A stretch of 64,000 bases of DNA from Caballeronia fortuita (GCF_001544835.2 NZ_FCNX02000011.1:185918-249917); one strand, 5' to 3'. Positions 44,074 to 53,160 are shown, counted from the first letter of the stretch. Numbers and translations: made by a program. The notes: generated by a model not told the origin, from the sequence alone.

Positions 44074-45630
44074 CTAAACACAAAAGAATGCGACAGCCTG
44101 ATTCAAGTTCCGTCCCTGCTGTTCGAGGGACTCCGCGGCAGCCGCCGCTTCTTCGACGAGTGCAGCGTTTTGCTGCGTGACTTCGTCCATCTGCGTGATT
44201 GCCTGATTCACCTGCTCGATGCCGCGTCCCTGTTCCGCCGACGCCGCCGCGATCTCCTGCATGATGTCCGTCACGCGCGCGACGGCGTGCATGACTGCGG
44301 CCATCGTCGTCCCGGCTTCGCCCGCGAGCACGGAGCCGCCGCGCACCTTGTTAGTGGAGTCGGCAATCAGTTCCTTGATTTCCTTCGCCGCCGTCGATGA
44401 ACGCTGCGCGAGGCTACGCACTTCGCCCGCCACGACCGCGAAGCCTCGGCCCTGCTCGCCCGCCCGCGCGGCCTCGACCGCCGCATTGAGCGCGAGAATG
44501 TTCGTCTGAAACGCGATGCCTTCGATGATCCCGGTGATCTCCGCGATTTTGCCCGAGCTTTCGCTGATGCTGTTCATCGTGTCGACGACGCGGCCGACCA
44601 CATCGCTACCCTTTCTCGCAATCTCCGAAGCGTTCGATGCAAGGGTACTCGCCTGCTGCGCGTTCTCGGCGTTCTGACGCACCGTGGACGTCAGTTCCTC
44701 CATGCTCGCCGCCGTCTCCTGAAGCGACGCCGCCTGTTCCTCGGTGCGCTGGCTTAAATCGGTATTGCCGGTCACGAGCTCCTTGGCCGCCCCGCCCACC
44801 GCCCCGCTGCTTTCACGCACCCGGCTGACGGTTTCGGTGAGGCGCGCGTTCATCGTAGCGAGCGCCCGTAGAAGGTCGCCGGTTTCGTCCTTCCGCTCGG
44901 ACACGATGCGGCTCGTCAGATCGCCACGCGCCACCGTCTGCGCGATGCCGACCGCCTCATCAATAGGCGCCGTAATCGAGCGCAAGAGCGCGACGCACGC
45001 ACCTATCGCGACGAGCGCCGCCACCGCGCACAGGGCGATCAACACGGCGCGCTGCACTCGATAACTGGCTTCGTGCTCGCGCACGATGTCTTCGCGACGC
45101 GTGGCCGTGTAGGTCGCGTAGTCGTCAGTGGCCTTCACCAACTGCGCGAGCAGCGGGCGGCATTCATCGTCGAGCGCCTGGACCGCCTCCTCGTGCCTTC
45201 CCGCGAGCGCAAGCCCGGCGATCTTCGTCGCGACCGGCCCGTACAGCGCCTCGACGCGCGCCATCTCGGCTGCGAGGCTCTTTGCTTTCTCGCTCGTGTC
45301 GGTCGCGGTAGCGAGCATGTCGTGCAGTTGTTTCAGACGCGCCTGCACGTCCTCGTGCGCACGCGTCACCTCAGACTTCTCGAGATCGACGTCGGCCGGC
45401 TTGGTGACGAGCACGAGGTTGCGTGCCGCGATCGCGCGACGGTCGACCGCCGCGCGGATCTGACTAGCTACGTCGGCTCGCGCGTTGATGCCGTTCACGT
45501 AGTGCGCAAACCCGTTCTTCGCCGTCGACAGCGCGTACAGGGACATGCCGGCTACAAGCGCCGCCAGCATCGTCAAGATGCCAAATCCAACAGTCAGCTT
45601 CGCCTTGATGGTTAAGTCTTTTATTGTCAC
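44074..45630 (-). CDS. Methyl-accepting chemotaxis protein (Tar/Tsr-like)
   Basis: A 518-residue chemoreceptor: N-terminal membrane helix (GFGILTMLAALVAGMSLYAL), a four-helix-bundle periplasmic domain (about 30-190), a second helix (AVLIALCAVAALVAIGACVA), HAMP, then the cytoplasmic rod. The signalling tip reads EAARAGEQGRGFAVVAGEVR and SLAQRSSTAAKEIKELI. Methylation-helix sequence (TEEQAASLQETAASMEELTS) is present. There is no CheR-docking pentapeptide at the C-terminus. No chemotaxis operon is nearby. Part of its C-terminal sequence recurs as a relic at 17.8-18.0 kb. Confidence 0.95.
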   Translation of the reverse strand: MTIKDLTIKAKLTVGFGILTMLAALVAGMSLYALSTAKNGFAHYVNGINARADVASQIRAAVDRRAIAARNLVLVTKPADVDLEKSEVTRAHEDVQARLKQLHDMLATATDTSEKAKSLAAEMARVEALYGPVATKIAGLALAGRHEEAVQALDDECRPLLAQLVKATDDYATYTATRREDIVREHEASYRVQRAVLIALCAVAALVAIGACVALLRSITAPIDEAVGIAQTVARGDLTSRIVSERKDETGDLLRALATMNARLTETVSRVRESSGAVGGAAKELVTGNTDLSQRTEEQAASLQETAASMEELTSTVRQNAENAQQASTLASNASEIARKGSDVVGRVVDTMNSISESSGKIAEITGIIEGIAFQTNILALNAAVEAARAGEQGRGFAVVAGEVRSLAQRSSTAAKEIKELIADSTNKVRGGSVLAGEAGTTMAAVMHAVARVTDIMQEIAAASAEQGRGIEQVNQAITQMDEVTQQNAALVEEAAAAAESLEQQGRNLNQAVAFFCV

Positions 45631-45973
45631 TTTGCTCTCTCAGGTTGTTCAATCGTGATGCTGCCGCCCATGCCGACCGGCCAGTCGACTGGCGGACCCG
45701 GGCGCGCCATTGAAGGAAGCGCTCCTCGCCATTTACGGCGGGAAAGGCCAAATCTGAAGGGACGGACCGGTCCTGCCCCTGAGGCGTCAGCATTCATGCG
45801 TCGATATCGGAGGCGTTTCCGCCAAGTCGTTCTCAGCCGAGTGTCGGCCGCCCGAATTGCTCACACCGCTGAAGGACCAATAGTGCGTATCCCGTGGTAT
45901 GTGGTTAGAGACCGACCGATATGCTTGCATTAGTGACAGCGTCTATATGGCGTCGCGCGTTTAAAGTGAGGCG
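45631..45973. other. Divergent intergenic region, no supported gene
   Basis: About 340 bases between the chemoreceptor and a rightward small gene. I looked for a FliA-type element in the chemoreceptor orientation and found none with correct spacing. Confidence 0.4.
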
Positions 45974-46240
45974 GTGCGCAACTTCCTCACAAATCAGAAA
46001 ATGCAAAATACGACGACGAAATTTGAGGAGATGCGACGATCTCTTGGGAGAGTGACCGCAAACATCGAGGCCGCGGACGCGCGCATTCGGCAACAGACGA
46101 AGCGCATCGATGAGCTGGCGCGGGACGGCTTGGACATTACGTTGGCCGTGCGGGTATTGCAGGTGATCCATGACTCCCGGGACGCCAGCGTTCAACACCG
46201 GGACGTGCTACTCGAGCGAATCAATTTTTGCCTGCGTTGA
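45974..46240 (+). CDS. Hypothetical coiled-coil protein, 88 aa
   Basis: The frame starts at GTG 45974 (a later ATG at 46001 is equally possible). The body is alpha-helical with heptad-like spacing: EEMRRSLGRVTANIEAADAR, IRQQTKRIDELARDGLDI and AVRVLQVIHDSRDASVQHRD. There is no membrane segment and no named family. Balanced Glu/Arg/Leu content supports it being real. Confidence 0.5.
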   Translation: MRNFLTNQKMQNTTTKFEEMRRSLGRVTANIEAADARIRQQTKRIDELARDGLDITLAVRVLQVIHDSRDASVQHRDVLLERINFCLR

Positions 46241-46457
46241 GAGACATCACCGCCACCCTGCGAGCATGTGTCGAGTAAGAGAATTCTTCGCGAGATGATC
46301 GCGCGTCCGGAAATGATGCAAGGTTGCGCGTTCATGTCGCGCTGCGAGGATCGAAGTCCTGCGATCCGAACGAAAAAGCAAAGCGCCGCTCAAAGCGCCC
46401 GCCGTGCGTCACGGCCCGTGCCGGCACCGTGACCGCTCGATGCAGAGATGGCGCTGT

Positions 46458-47672
46458 CTATTCAGCGAAAAGATCCGGACCGAAAACCTCATAATGGATT
46501 CTCGATTCCGGAACGTCTAGCTGCCTCAAGGCGTCATGCTGCAAGCGCATGAAGGGAATCGGACCGCAGACATAGTAGTCGGCATCCGGTAGCAGTATGA
46601 TGTTTTTGATATCGCCGAGGTTGATAAAACCCTTGCGATCGAAATCAACGCCTTGTACATCACCCGCCAGCGGATCATCGTAGTACACAACAGCCTTAAA
46701 GTTGGGATAGGTTGCGACGGTCTGTTTGAGTCGGTCGCGCATTGCATGAACGTGACTGTTGCGGGCGCCATGAATGAAAACGACCTGTCGTTGCGGGTTC
46801 TGGATGGCGCGCTTGAGCATGCTGACCATCGGCGTCAGACCGACGCCGCCGCTGATCAACACCAGCGGGGTTGTCGCATTCACGTCGATGTAGAAGGTCC
46901 CATAGGGCGCGGCCAGTTTGACTTCATCGCCTACGTTGACGTGCTCGTGCAGCAGGGAGGAGACCTGACCGGGCGGGCGCGTTGCATCGCCCTCTTCCCG
47001 TTTAACCGAGATCCGGTAGCTACGCCCATTGGGCATATCGGAGAGGCTGTATTGACGGATCTGTTGCAGGCCAAGTGCGGGCACATTCACGGCGATACTG
47101 ATGTACTGCCCCGGCTCGAAGTTGGGCACGGGCTGCGCGTCGACAGGCTCCAGAATGAAGGAGGTAATGACGCTGCTTTCGGGGCGTTTTTCCTTGACGA
47201 CGAACGCTCGCCATCCATTCCAGCCGCCCAGTAAACCTGCAGAGCGCTCGCGGAGTTCACTCTCCATACCCATCAGGAGGTCAGCGAGATTTCCGTAGGC
47301 TTGTGCCCACGCCGAGATGATCTCCTCCGTTGCAGCGTCGCCCAGCACGTCCTTGATAGCGCCCAGGAGGTGCTCACCCACAATGGGGTAATGCTCCGGC
47401 CGCACATCGAGGCTGGCGTGCTTGTTGGCGATGTTCTTCAATACCGCCGCCAGGCTCTCCGGATTTTCGATGTTTTCGGCGTAGGCGTAAACCGCGCGCG
47501 CGAGCGCTTGCTGCTGCTCACCTCGCTCCTGATGCGTCATGTTGAAGACGTTCCTGAGCTCCGGATGAGCCTCGAAGAGTCTGGTATAGAACCGTTTGAT
47601 GATCGGGTATCCGTGCTCGGCTAGCACGGGTGCCGTCGCCTTGACAATGTCCTTCGTCTTTTGCGTAAGCAT
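46458..47672 (-). CDS. hmp: Flavohaemoglobin (nitric oxide dioxygenase)
   Basis: The ATG at 47672 gives 404 residues, the normal Hmp length; AGGGAAG precedes it. The globin domain has Tyr29 in KRFYTRLF and proximal His85 in IANKHASLDVRPEHYPIVGE, positions matching E. coli Hmp. The reductase part has the FAD motif RQYSLSD, the NAD motif VLISGGVGLTPMVSML and the C-terminal EVFGPDLF. It converts NO and O2 to nitrate using NAD(P)H. I saw no clear NsrR or NorR site upstream. Confidence 0.97.
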   Translation of the reverse strand: MLTQKTKDIVKATAPVLAEHGYPIIKRFYTRLFEAHPELRNVFNMTHQERGEQQQALARAVYAYAENIENPESLAAVLKNIANKHASLDVRPEHYPIVGEHLLGAIKDVLGDAATEEIISAWAQAYGNLADLLMGMESELRERSAGLLGGWNGWRAFVVKEKRPESSVITSFILEPVDAQPVPNFEPGQYISIAVNVPALGLQQIRQYSLSDMPNGRSYRISVKREEGDATRPPGQVSSLLHEHVNVGDEVKLAAPYGTFYIDVNATTPLVLISGGVGLTPMVSMLKRAIQNPQRQVVFIHGARNSHVHAMRDRLKQTVATYPNFKAVVYYDDPLAGDVQGVDFDRKGFINLGDIKNIILLPDADYYVCGPIPFMRLQHDALRQLDVPESRIHYEVFGPDLFAE

Positions 47673-47930
47673 AGTTTTCTTCCCTGAAACGTAAGGGGTA
47701 AGCAGATGCAGCAATCACCATACCGATCGAGGCAACCACCTTCTCGACGCGGGTTCCGTCATGGAGAGCTCGCAAACTAACTCCACTACTATTGCAGAGG
47801 CGCCGCGCGAAGGCCCGGAGGACGAACCACAGGACCAGGACCGACTCTGTGCGGAGCCGGTGCTCACAAATCGCTGCAGTGCCTGCGGTGAAGGAAGCGC
47901 CGCGGGACGTCTTCGCTTCCCTTCTTCAAA

Positions 47931-48374
47931 CTAGCGTCTGCGCTCGCCGCCTCCGGCGCGATCATCGCGCAATGGGGACACGTCAATGTCCCGATCTTCC
48001 GAACGCAGGTTGTCACGCGCCTCTTGCGCAAGCTTCTCGTAACGCTTGCGGAAATTGCCAAGTTCCTTTTGATCGAGCTCCTCCAGATCGAGCAGCGCGT
48101 TATGCGCAGTGTCGATCGCCCGGATGATCTCGTCCAGCTTGATCTGCATTGCGGCCGTATCGCGGTTCTTCGTGTTCTGGATTAGAAAGACCATGAGGAA
48201 TGTGACGATGGTCGTCGACGTGTTGACAACCAACTGCCATGTATCGCTGAAGTGAAACAATGGCCCGGACAGGCCCCAGACGATCACCAAGACCACCGCG
48301 ATGACGAAGGTCGAAGCCCGGCCAGCCAGCTTCGCGAGCGTATTCGAGAACTTGAGGAACCAGGAACTTTTCAT
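47931..48374 (-). CDS. Low-affinity iron permease-like protein, copy 1
   Basis: A 147-residue protein with two membrane helices: ASTFVIAVVLVIVWGLSGPL and WQLVVNTSTTIVTFLMVFLI, separated by FHFSDTW. That arrangement (SGP.FH.S..WQL..NT.TTI.TFLMVFL.Q) defines the low-affinity iron permease (PF04120) family of small bacterial proteins. The C-terminal half is a charged helical tail (IKLDEIIRAIDTAHNALLDL). A paralogue is encoded at 57299-57832. GGAG precedes the start. Iron transport itself is not proven for the bacterial members. Confidence 0.85.
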   Translation of the reverse strand: MKSSWFLKFSNTLAKLAGRASTFVIAVVLVIVWGLSGPLFHFSDTWQLVVNTSTTIVTFLMVFLIQNTKNRDTAAMQIKLDEIIRAIDTAHNALLDLEELDQKELGNFRKRYEKLAQEARDNLRSEDRDIDVSPLRDDRAGGGERRR

Positions 48375-48815
48375 TCGGCGTCTCCACGTGATTATGATTG
48401 AGATTTTTGGCGACAGTCACGACACGCTGACGACCGCGAAGACCGAAGCCGTGCGGGCGTTTTGTCAATCGAACGCCGAGACGTGTACAGCGCGTTGCCC
48501 GTCTCAGCTCTAAGAAGGCGGCATTGAGCAACGTCGCGGCGCAAGTGCCTAGCCTTCATGCTCATTGTCGCGCGGGACAACTTCGTTGTCTGGCATTCCC
48601 GGCCGGGTGAGGTGCTTCGAGGGTGCTAATCACACAAGGGACGGCGGGGACGGCGACCGGTGGCGCTAAGAGCAAGCCGCAACCGCCTCGAGCACGCTGC
48701 CAACTGAGTGTACCGAGTGCAAAATCTCCGCGTCGCGCCGAGCCGCTAAAATTCTGCGACGAGCAACGATGTTCGCCCATCTTGGCGGGCAGCAAAACCG
48801 CGAGGGTCGACACTC
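48375..48815. other. Region upstream of the broken hybrid-kinase copy
   Basis: About 440 bases with no supported gene. A segment starting CCGCTAAAATTCTGCG near 48744 resembles CCGCTAAAATCGCGGCG near 54539, in front of the intact kinase gene, so the duplication includes some upstream DNA. Confidence 0.5.
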
Positions 48816-49587
48816 ATGGATGGTGGTGGACTTAGAAAAGACTTGGCCTCGACCAGGTGGACTGCCCTCTGGGCACAAGCCACCGTTGACCTTGCGGTAA
48901 TCGCTTTGACGCCAGAAGGCACGCAGCGGCGCGCACATCGATCTCCTCTTCACCGATGTCGTGATGCCGGGTTCACTCAAGTGCCCGGAGATGGTCCGCC
49001 GAGCCATGTTGCTTCAACCTGACTTGAAAGTCCTTTTTACCTCGGGCTACACACAGAATGCGATCGTTCACGCGGGTAAGCTGGATGATGGTGTCGAGCT
49101 TCTTAGCAAACCATATAGCCGCGCTGATCTGGCCGCCAAAGTTCGACACGTCTTGGGTACACCCGGTCGAGCGCTATCATCTTTCAACAGTGCGCGCCCG
49201 GCAGAACACCAAGGCAAGGCGGCCGAACTGAATATCCTGGTAGTCGAAGACAACGAACTCGCGCGCGAAGCGGTGTGTGAACTGCTGCTGATGCTCGGTC
49301 ATTGTCCCGTGGCGGCAGGGACAGCTACTCAGGCGCTCGCGGACGTCGCGCGCCACCCTTTCGATGTGCTGCTCACTGACATCAATCTGCCCGACCTGTC
49401 AGGGATTGAGCTTGCCGCGCAGGCCAGCTCATTTTGCCCCGGACTGAGTGTGATTTTTGCCTCCGCTGAGCCCGTTGAGAGGGACGAAATACGCAGCTTC
49501 GCATGGTTCGAGCTGCAGAAGCCCTACACGTTTGAAGAGCTTCAGGCCGTCATTCGGAAAGTCGTTGAAGAGGCGGACGGGCGTTGA
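48816..49587 (+). pseudogene. Internally deleted duplicate of the hybrid histidine kinase
   Basis: The first ~30 codons read WAQATVDLAVIALTPEGT, matching WAQNTLDLAVLSLTPDGT at the start of the intact kinase at 54604. The sequence then jumps straight to HIDLLFTDVVMPGSLKCPEM, which in the intact protein is in the first receiver domain, about 540 residues later. The junction lies in GCAGCGGCG (about 48927) and changes the frame. Everything from there on (TSGYTQNAIVHAG; a whole second receiver with ILVVEDNELAREAV and LLTDINLPDLSG) is colinear with the intact gene. An internal start could still make a receiver-only protein from 48961. Confidence 0.85.
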
Positions 49588-49633
49588 GCTATCCTTCCGC
49601 ATGAATCAGTATAAACGACACGAATGGGGCGTT

Positions 49634-49647
49634 GGCTCTGTTGCAAA
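49634..49647 (+). repeat. Possible lone terminal inverted repeat of an IS6-family element
   Basis: GGCTCTGTTGCAAA differs by one base from the GGCACTGTTGCAAA terminal repeat of IS26-like elements, and the following AAAGCTT also fits some IS6-family ends. I found no transposase and no matching opposite end nearby, so this could be a solo end left by deletion or a chance match. Confidence 0.3.
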
Positions 49648-49883
49648 GCTTAAAACTTTTCGTTGGCTGCTTCATTAACGTAGCTGTACGCGGCGTATCG
49701 GTTGAGATTGCGCAACGACGCGTCTATGCGAGTGCGCCGCCGCCCAACATCGTCATGGCTTGGTTACGAGTCGCGAAGGCTGAGCGAAACGACTGGGCTT
49801 GTCTCAACACTACGGACCCGCTGGGCTGGCCTTCCTGTCGAGGACGAGTGTGCCGTTGTGTTGGCATTCGGAAAGCGATATCG

Positions 49884-50468
49884 ATGTCTGTTTACGTCAT
49901 AGTCGAAGTCGCGACGGCGAGCAAAAAGGAAACCTGGGAAGCGCTGAGCGCGAACGGTATCCCTTGTGAAGAAAACAATGTGTGCATAGACGAAGAAAAG
50001 TGCACGCTACCTGCGCCGGAGCGCCCAATACTGCAGCGGACGCTCCGCGGGCTGCGGTCGGGAGACCTGTTGGTCATCAATTCAGTGTCCTCGCTCGGTA
50101 ACAGCGCTCTCGACGCTCTTACTACGCTTCGCTCAGTGAAGAAAGCCGGCGCGACCGTCGTCTGCCTGGTCTACGAGCGCAAAGACGCCGCGCCTCTAGA
50201 TGACGAGCTTCTGATGAAAAGTCTTGAACTGGTCGCCGAACTCGATCATGTTGTGCGTCAAAAGCGAGCCAAGGAGGCGTCGGACGCGGCTGTGCGACAA
50301 GGCCTGCGCATCGGACGCGCCTGTAGCTTGAGTTTTGCTCAACAAGAGGCGGTCGTCCTCGCACTCTCGAGCGGCCGCACTGTCACTGAGCTCGCGCGAC
50401 AGTATGGCGTCTCACGACAGACCATCATTCGTGTGCGCAGAAAGTGGTCGCTCAAGCTCGAAGATTGA
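49884..50468 (+). CDS. Serine-recombinase (resolvase)-like protein with degenerate active site
   Basis: The ATG at 49884 gives 194 residues. The fold landmarks of small resolvases are visible: an N-terminal strand (MSVYVIVEVATASKKETWEA), LRSGDLLVINSVSSLGNSAL in the place of the usual GD.L.V..LDRLGRS, and a C-terminal helix-turn-helix (SGRTVTELARQYGVSRQTII). The catalytic Ser of the R.S motif is not at its usual place and the DRLGRS arginines are replaced (SSLGNS), so recombinase activity is unlikely. It may work as a DNA-binding regulator. The upstream open frame to 49632 has no homology. Confidence 0.72.
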   Translation: MSVYVIVEVATASKKETWEALSANGIPCEENNVCIDEEKCTLPAPERPILQRTLRGLRSGDLLVINSVSSLGNSALDALTTLRSVKKAGATVVCLVYERKDAAPLDDELLMKSLELVAELDHVVRQKRAKEASDAAVRQGLRIGRACSLSFAQQEAVVLALSSGRTVTELARQYGVSRQTIIRVRRKWSLKLED

Positions 50469-50591
50469 AGCGGAGAGATGGCATATCTGACGCATGCGGG
50501 TTGTGAGACAGCTCGTCGGTCGATGGGGCGCGGCGTCGCCTTGGGCGACGGCGAGCGCGGCGACTCGGTGCTCCTCCGAACGAGAGACGCG

Positions 50592-50720
50592 TCCAGCAAT
50601 CCACCCAAGATCTTCGCTGCCGATCAACAGCCGCCTGCCCATGAGCCTTCCGGCGTTTGGTAGATAGATACGGAGGATGGTCGGTTTATCAAAGACTGCG
50701 GCGCAGTCAGGCGCTGGCAC
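50592..50720 (-). pseudogene. Relic of the LRIYR small-protein family
   Basis: From a GTG at 50720 the frame reads FDKPTILRIYLPNAGRLMGR then RLLIGSEDLGWIAG, which corresponds to the first half of the protein at 17443-17754 (PVILRIYRLPSGLWGGRLSA ... GEDDIGELG). The expected second half (VEQAA..TG..PD) is missing and the frame runs on into Arg/His-rich sequence. It is a truncated copy. Confidence 0.55.
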
Positions 50721-50783
50721 GCACGCTGCTCCTAAGAGTCATCGCGTAGCACCACCTCTCGACTGAGACGCGCTGGAGGAAGG

Positions 50784-51158
50784 ATGACAATCCAGGGAAG
50801 AATCGCCACTTGGCGCAAGATCAGCCATTTCTGCGCGGGACGGCTCATCGATTACGGCGAGCTGATTCCTATCGAACTGGTTGAGACGAAGAAGCGCATG
50901 CTGCACGAAGTTGTCGCGCTCATCGCGCTGACGATTGGTCTGCTGTTCACGCTGTCATTCGTCTCGATCGCGGTGATCGTAACAGCAGCCGGCACGCCGT
51001 ATCTCGTGCTGACGGCGTGGTGCGTGGCAGGTGTTTGGCTGGCTGTGGCAGTGATTGCTTTAATCGTCATGTTGACGCGCAAGCCCGCTGAGCCCTTTCG
51101 CCTACTGCGCGACGAGTTGCGTCACGACGCCGATGCCATCAGAGAGGCGGCGCAATGA
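50784..51158 (+). CDS. YqjE/holin-X-like membrane protein
   Basis: A 124-residue protein with AGGAAGG directly before the ATG. Residues 20-45 (RLIDYGELIPIELVETKKRM) precede two membrane helices (EVVALIALTIGLLFTLSFVS; LTAWCVAGVWLAVAVIALIV), the layout of the YqjE/actinobacterial holin-X family. In E. coli YqjE is encoded with YqjD and YqjK, stationary-phase membrane proteins. The next gene overlaps by ATGA, and an ElaB/YqjD-like gene follows, so a yqj-like group is likely. Confidence 0.78.
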   Translation: MTIQGRIATWRKISHFCAGRLIDYGELIPIELVETKKRMLHEVVALIALTIGLLFTLSFVSIAVIVTAAGTPYLVLTAWCVAGVWLAVAVIALIVMLTRKPAEPFRLLRDELRHDADAIREAAQ

Positions 51159-51457
51159 AGCACGCAGAAGCTCAGGGAGCGCTTCTCGCGCGCATGGCGG
51201 AATCACGCGCCGAACTGGTGGCCGCGCGAATCGCAAGCGAACCCGCAAGGGTCACTCGCGCGGCGCCCACATTGCCGGGCAGCACCCGTGCCGCACCGTG
51301 GTTCCTGCGCACACCCAACGCCGAATTGATTGCGCTTGCGCTCGTCGGCATCTGCATTCTCGGGCTCCGTCGCACGGTGCAGACGGCAGTCGGGGCAGGA
51401 CTGGGCGCATCGACCCATCGGGTGGTCGGAAACGTACTTGATGCGCTGCGCAACTGA
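51155..51457 (+). CDS. YqjK-like protein, 100 aa
   Basis: The ATG overlaps the previous stop (ATGA), so translation is coupled to the YqjE-like gene. The product MKHAEAQGALLARMAESRAE has a basic helical N-terminal half and a single hydrophobic segment near the C-terminus (LIALALVGICILGLRRTV). The assignment to a YqjK-like role is by position and layout, not by a clear motif. Confidence 0.6.
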   Translation: MKHAEAQGALLARMAESRAELVAARIASEPARVTRAAPTLPGSTRAAPWFLRTPNAELIALALVGICILGLRRTVQTAVGAGLGASTHRVVGNVLDALRN

Positions 51458-52038
51458 CTTGTGTTGAGGTGCGATAAGCGCCAGCGGCTCGACGCTTGCC
51501 AATTCGCCACGCGGTAGCGCCGCCTTCAGTCCTCCCCGATGATCGCGCTCGTGCGCAGCAGCCATTTTTCCAGCCCGGGCGCCTCTTCCCCGAGTCTCGA
51601 TCGTTCGGCCCCAGTCAGCATCAGTGCAGCGTCGTTTGCCCCAGTCGTTCGCACCTCACCGGCGTTTATCAAGTGCCACTTCGACGTGAACACCAGAAAC
51701 AAGTCCAACACCGAAGGGCCGAGGCAAGCCATAAGACCATTGTGCCCGTGTAAAACGCCGTGCAGCCGGCCTCCCGCCCTCTAGGCCAGGAACGACGACA
51801 CAAAGCTAACGCGTGCAAGCGAGCGTCTATTGCAAAACGTGTGCGTCATAAGAGTTCTCGAACGATCTGAGGATAAGCGTTGGGCTCGTGGCAGTTGCTC
51901 GACAAGTCTGCCGGTCTGCGCCGCTCCGCCGGCTTCCCTACAGGAATACAATTTGCACTAGAAACGACGGGATTGCAGCCCGCAACTCAACGCGCAACCG
52001 AACATCCTGCATCTCTCAAACCTGATCAGGGGGACGAA
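51458..52038. other. Region without a firm gene; one possible small minus-strand ORF
   Basis: About 580 bases. A minus-strand frame at 51526-51732 encodes FLVFTSKWHLINAGEVRTTG and ALMLTGAERSRLGEEAPGLE, a composition better than the surrounding shadow frames, but it has no ribosome-binding site at its first ATG and no family I know. I leave it uncalled as a gene. Confidence 0.35.
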
Positions 52039-52344
52039 ATGGACTCGAATGCAGCAGAGGGAAACATCAAAGAAATGGCGGGAAAGATGCAGGACGCCGC
52101 CGGTGAATTACTGGGGGCAACGGGCACGCAGGCGGCTGGCAAGGCGCGCGAACTTGGCGGCAAGGCACAACAACTCTGCGCGGACACGACGGAAATTGTC
52201 CGAGGCAAGACGGTTGAGAGTCCGTTCAGCGCACTTGCTGTAGCCGCGGGATTGGGATTCTTGTTGGGTGCGGTATGGGCTACGGCAAATTCGACGCCAC
52301 GGCGTTCTTACCCAAGACGGTATCGAGGCGACGATCAGTATTAA
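52039..52344 (+). CDS. CsbD/ElaB-YqjD-like small stress protein
   Basis: The ATG at 52039 follows a GGGGGA stretch; the longer frame from 51880 is not supported. Residues 1-40 (MDSNAAEGNIKEMAGKMQDA) resemble CsbD. The C-terminal part (TVESPFSALAVAAGLGFLLG, helix about 62-82, then a basic tail) is that of ElaB/YqjD (DUF883) proteins that anchor to the inner membrane and bind ribosomes in stationary phase. The mixed pattern makes either name possible. Confidence 0.75.
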   Translation: MDSNAAEGNIKEMAGKMQDAAGELLGATGTQAAGKARELGGKAQQLCADTTEIVRGKTVESPFSALAVAAGLGFLLGAVWATANSTPRRSYPRRYRGDDQY

Positions 52345-52514
52345 CCGAATCATACGTCGCTCCGTTTCACCGGCGGCGAATACCGTCGAAGCTCTCGTCA
52401 TGTTCACGCTGCCTTCAGCCAGCTGACGGATCGGTCGCACATTGCGTGAAGATAGTGAACTACCAACCGACCATTGCGGCGGCGTAGTTCTGGCGAGGCT
52501 ACAGAAGATCAAAC

Positions 52515-52545
52515 CGCGCCGCGTCCCACAGAGGTTAGCGGCGCG
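52515..52545 (-). terminator. Possible transcription terminator of the broken yciE copy
   Basis: Inverted repeat CGCGCCGC ... GCGGCGCG with a 15-base loop, just downstream of the yciE-like gene on the minus strand. In that orientation it is followed by GGTTTGATCTTCT, only weakly T-rich. Confidence 0.35.
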
Positions 52546-52553
52546 CTCTTCTG

Positions 52554-53060
52554 CTAGCTAGTTACCTTCTTCCCGGCTTGCTCTTTGGAAACTTCTTGTT
52601 CAGCTAACAACGTCAACTTTTCGTCTGTTGCCTTCTCTTCCTTCAGGGTCTCAAGAAGCAACTGCATCGCGGCGGTGTAGCCAAGCTTTTTGGCGAGCGC
52701 CGCCAGTGTTCCATACGTGGCAATCTCATAATGCTCGACTTTCTGGGCCGCTGCGATCAGCGCAGCATCGAGAATAGGGCCCTTTTCAATCTCTTCGATC
52801 TGTTCCTGCCCTTCCTCAACAAGCCCTTCCATTGCAACGCATTTAATGCCCTTGAGTTTCACGTTGGTGCTTTCGACCGCATGATCGATCCGTTCAATCT
52901 GTCCCTGCGTTTCCTCTAGGTGGGTCGTGAAGGCGGCAGCAAGATCCGGATTGGTTGCCGCTCAAGCCAGCTTCGGAAGCGCCTTGGTCAATTGCTTCTC
53001 TGCGCTATACACGTCCGACAAGGCGTGGATAAACAAGTCGTTTAAGGTCTTTACAGCCAT
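52554..53060 (-). pseudogene. YciE-like (DUF892) ferritin-like protein interrupted by one in-frame TGA
   Basis: From the ATG at 53060 the frame begins MAVKTLNDLFIHALSDVYSA and continues ALPKLA, then TGA at codon 33 (52964-52962), then AATNPDLAAAFTTHLEETQG and on to a normal end (KVEHYEIATYGTLAALAKKL). The intact paralogue at 63272-63766 reads LAKAATN at this place, so the stop replaces a basic residue. No other lesion is seen. A product of 102 residues could still start at 52862. DUF892 proteins are di-iron ferritin-like stress proteins. Confidence 0.85.
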
Positions 53061-53160
53061 GGGATTTCTCCTGGGTTGATCGCCGTAGACGGCCGTAATC
53101 AAAACGACCCGTCAAGTTCGCGCTGCGTCTGCATCAATCCGACGGGCCATGGATGGGCCT

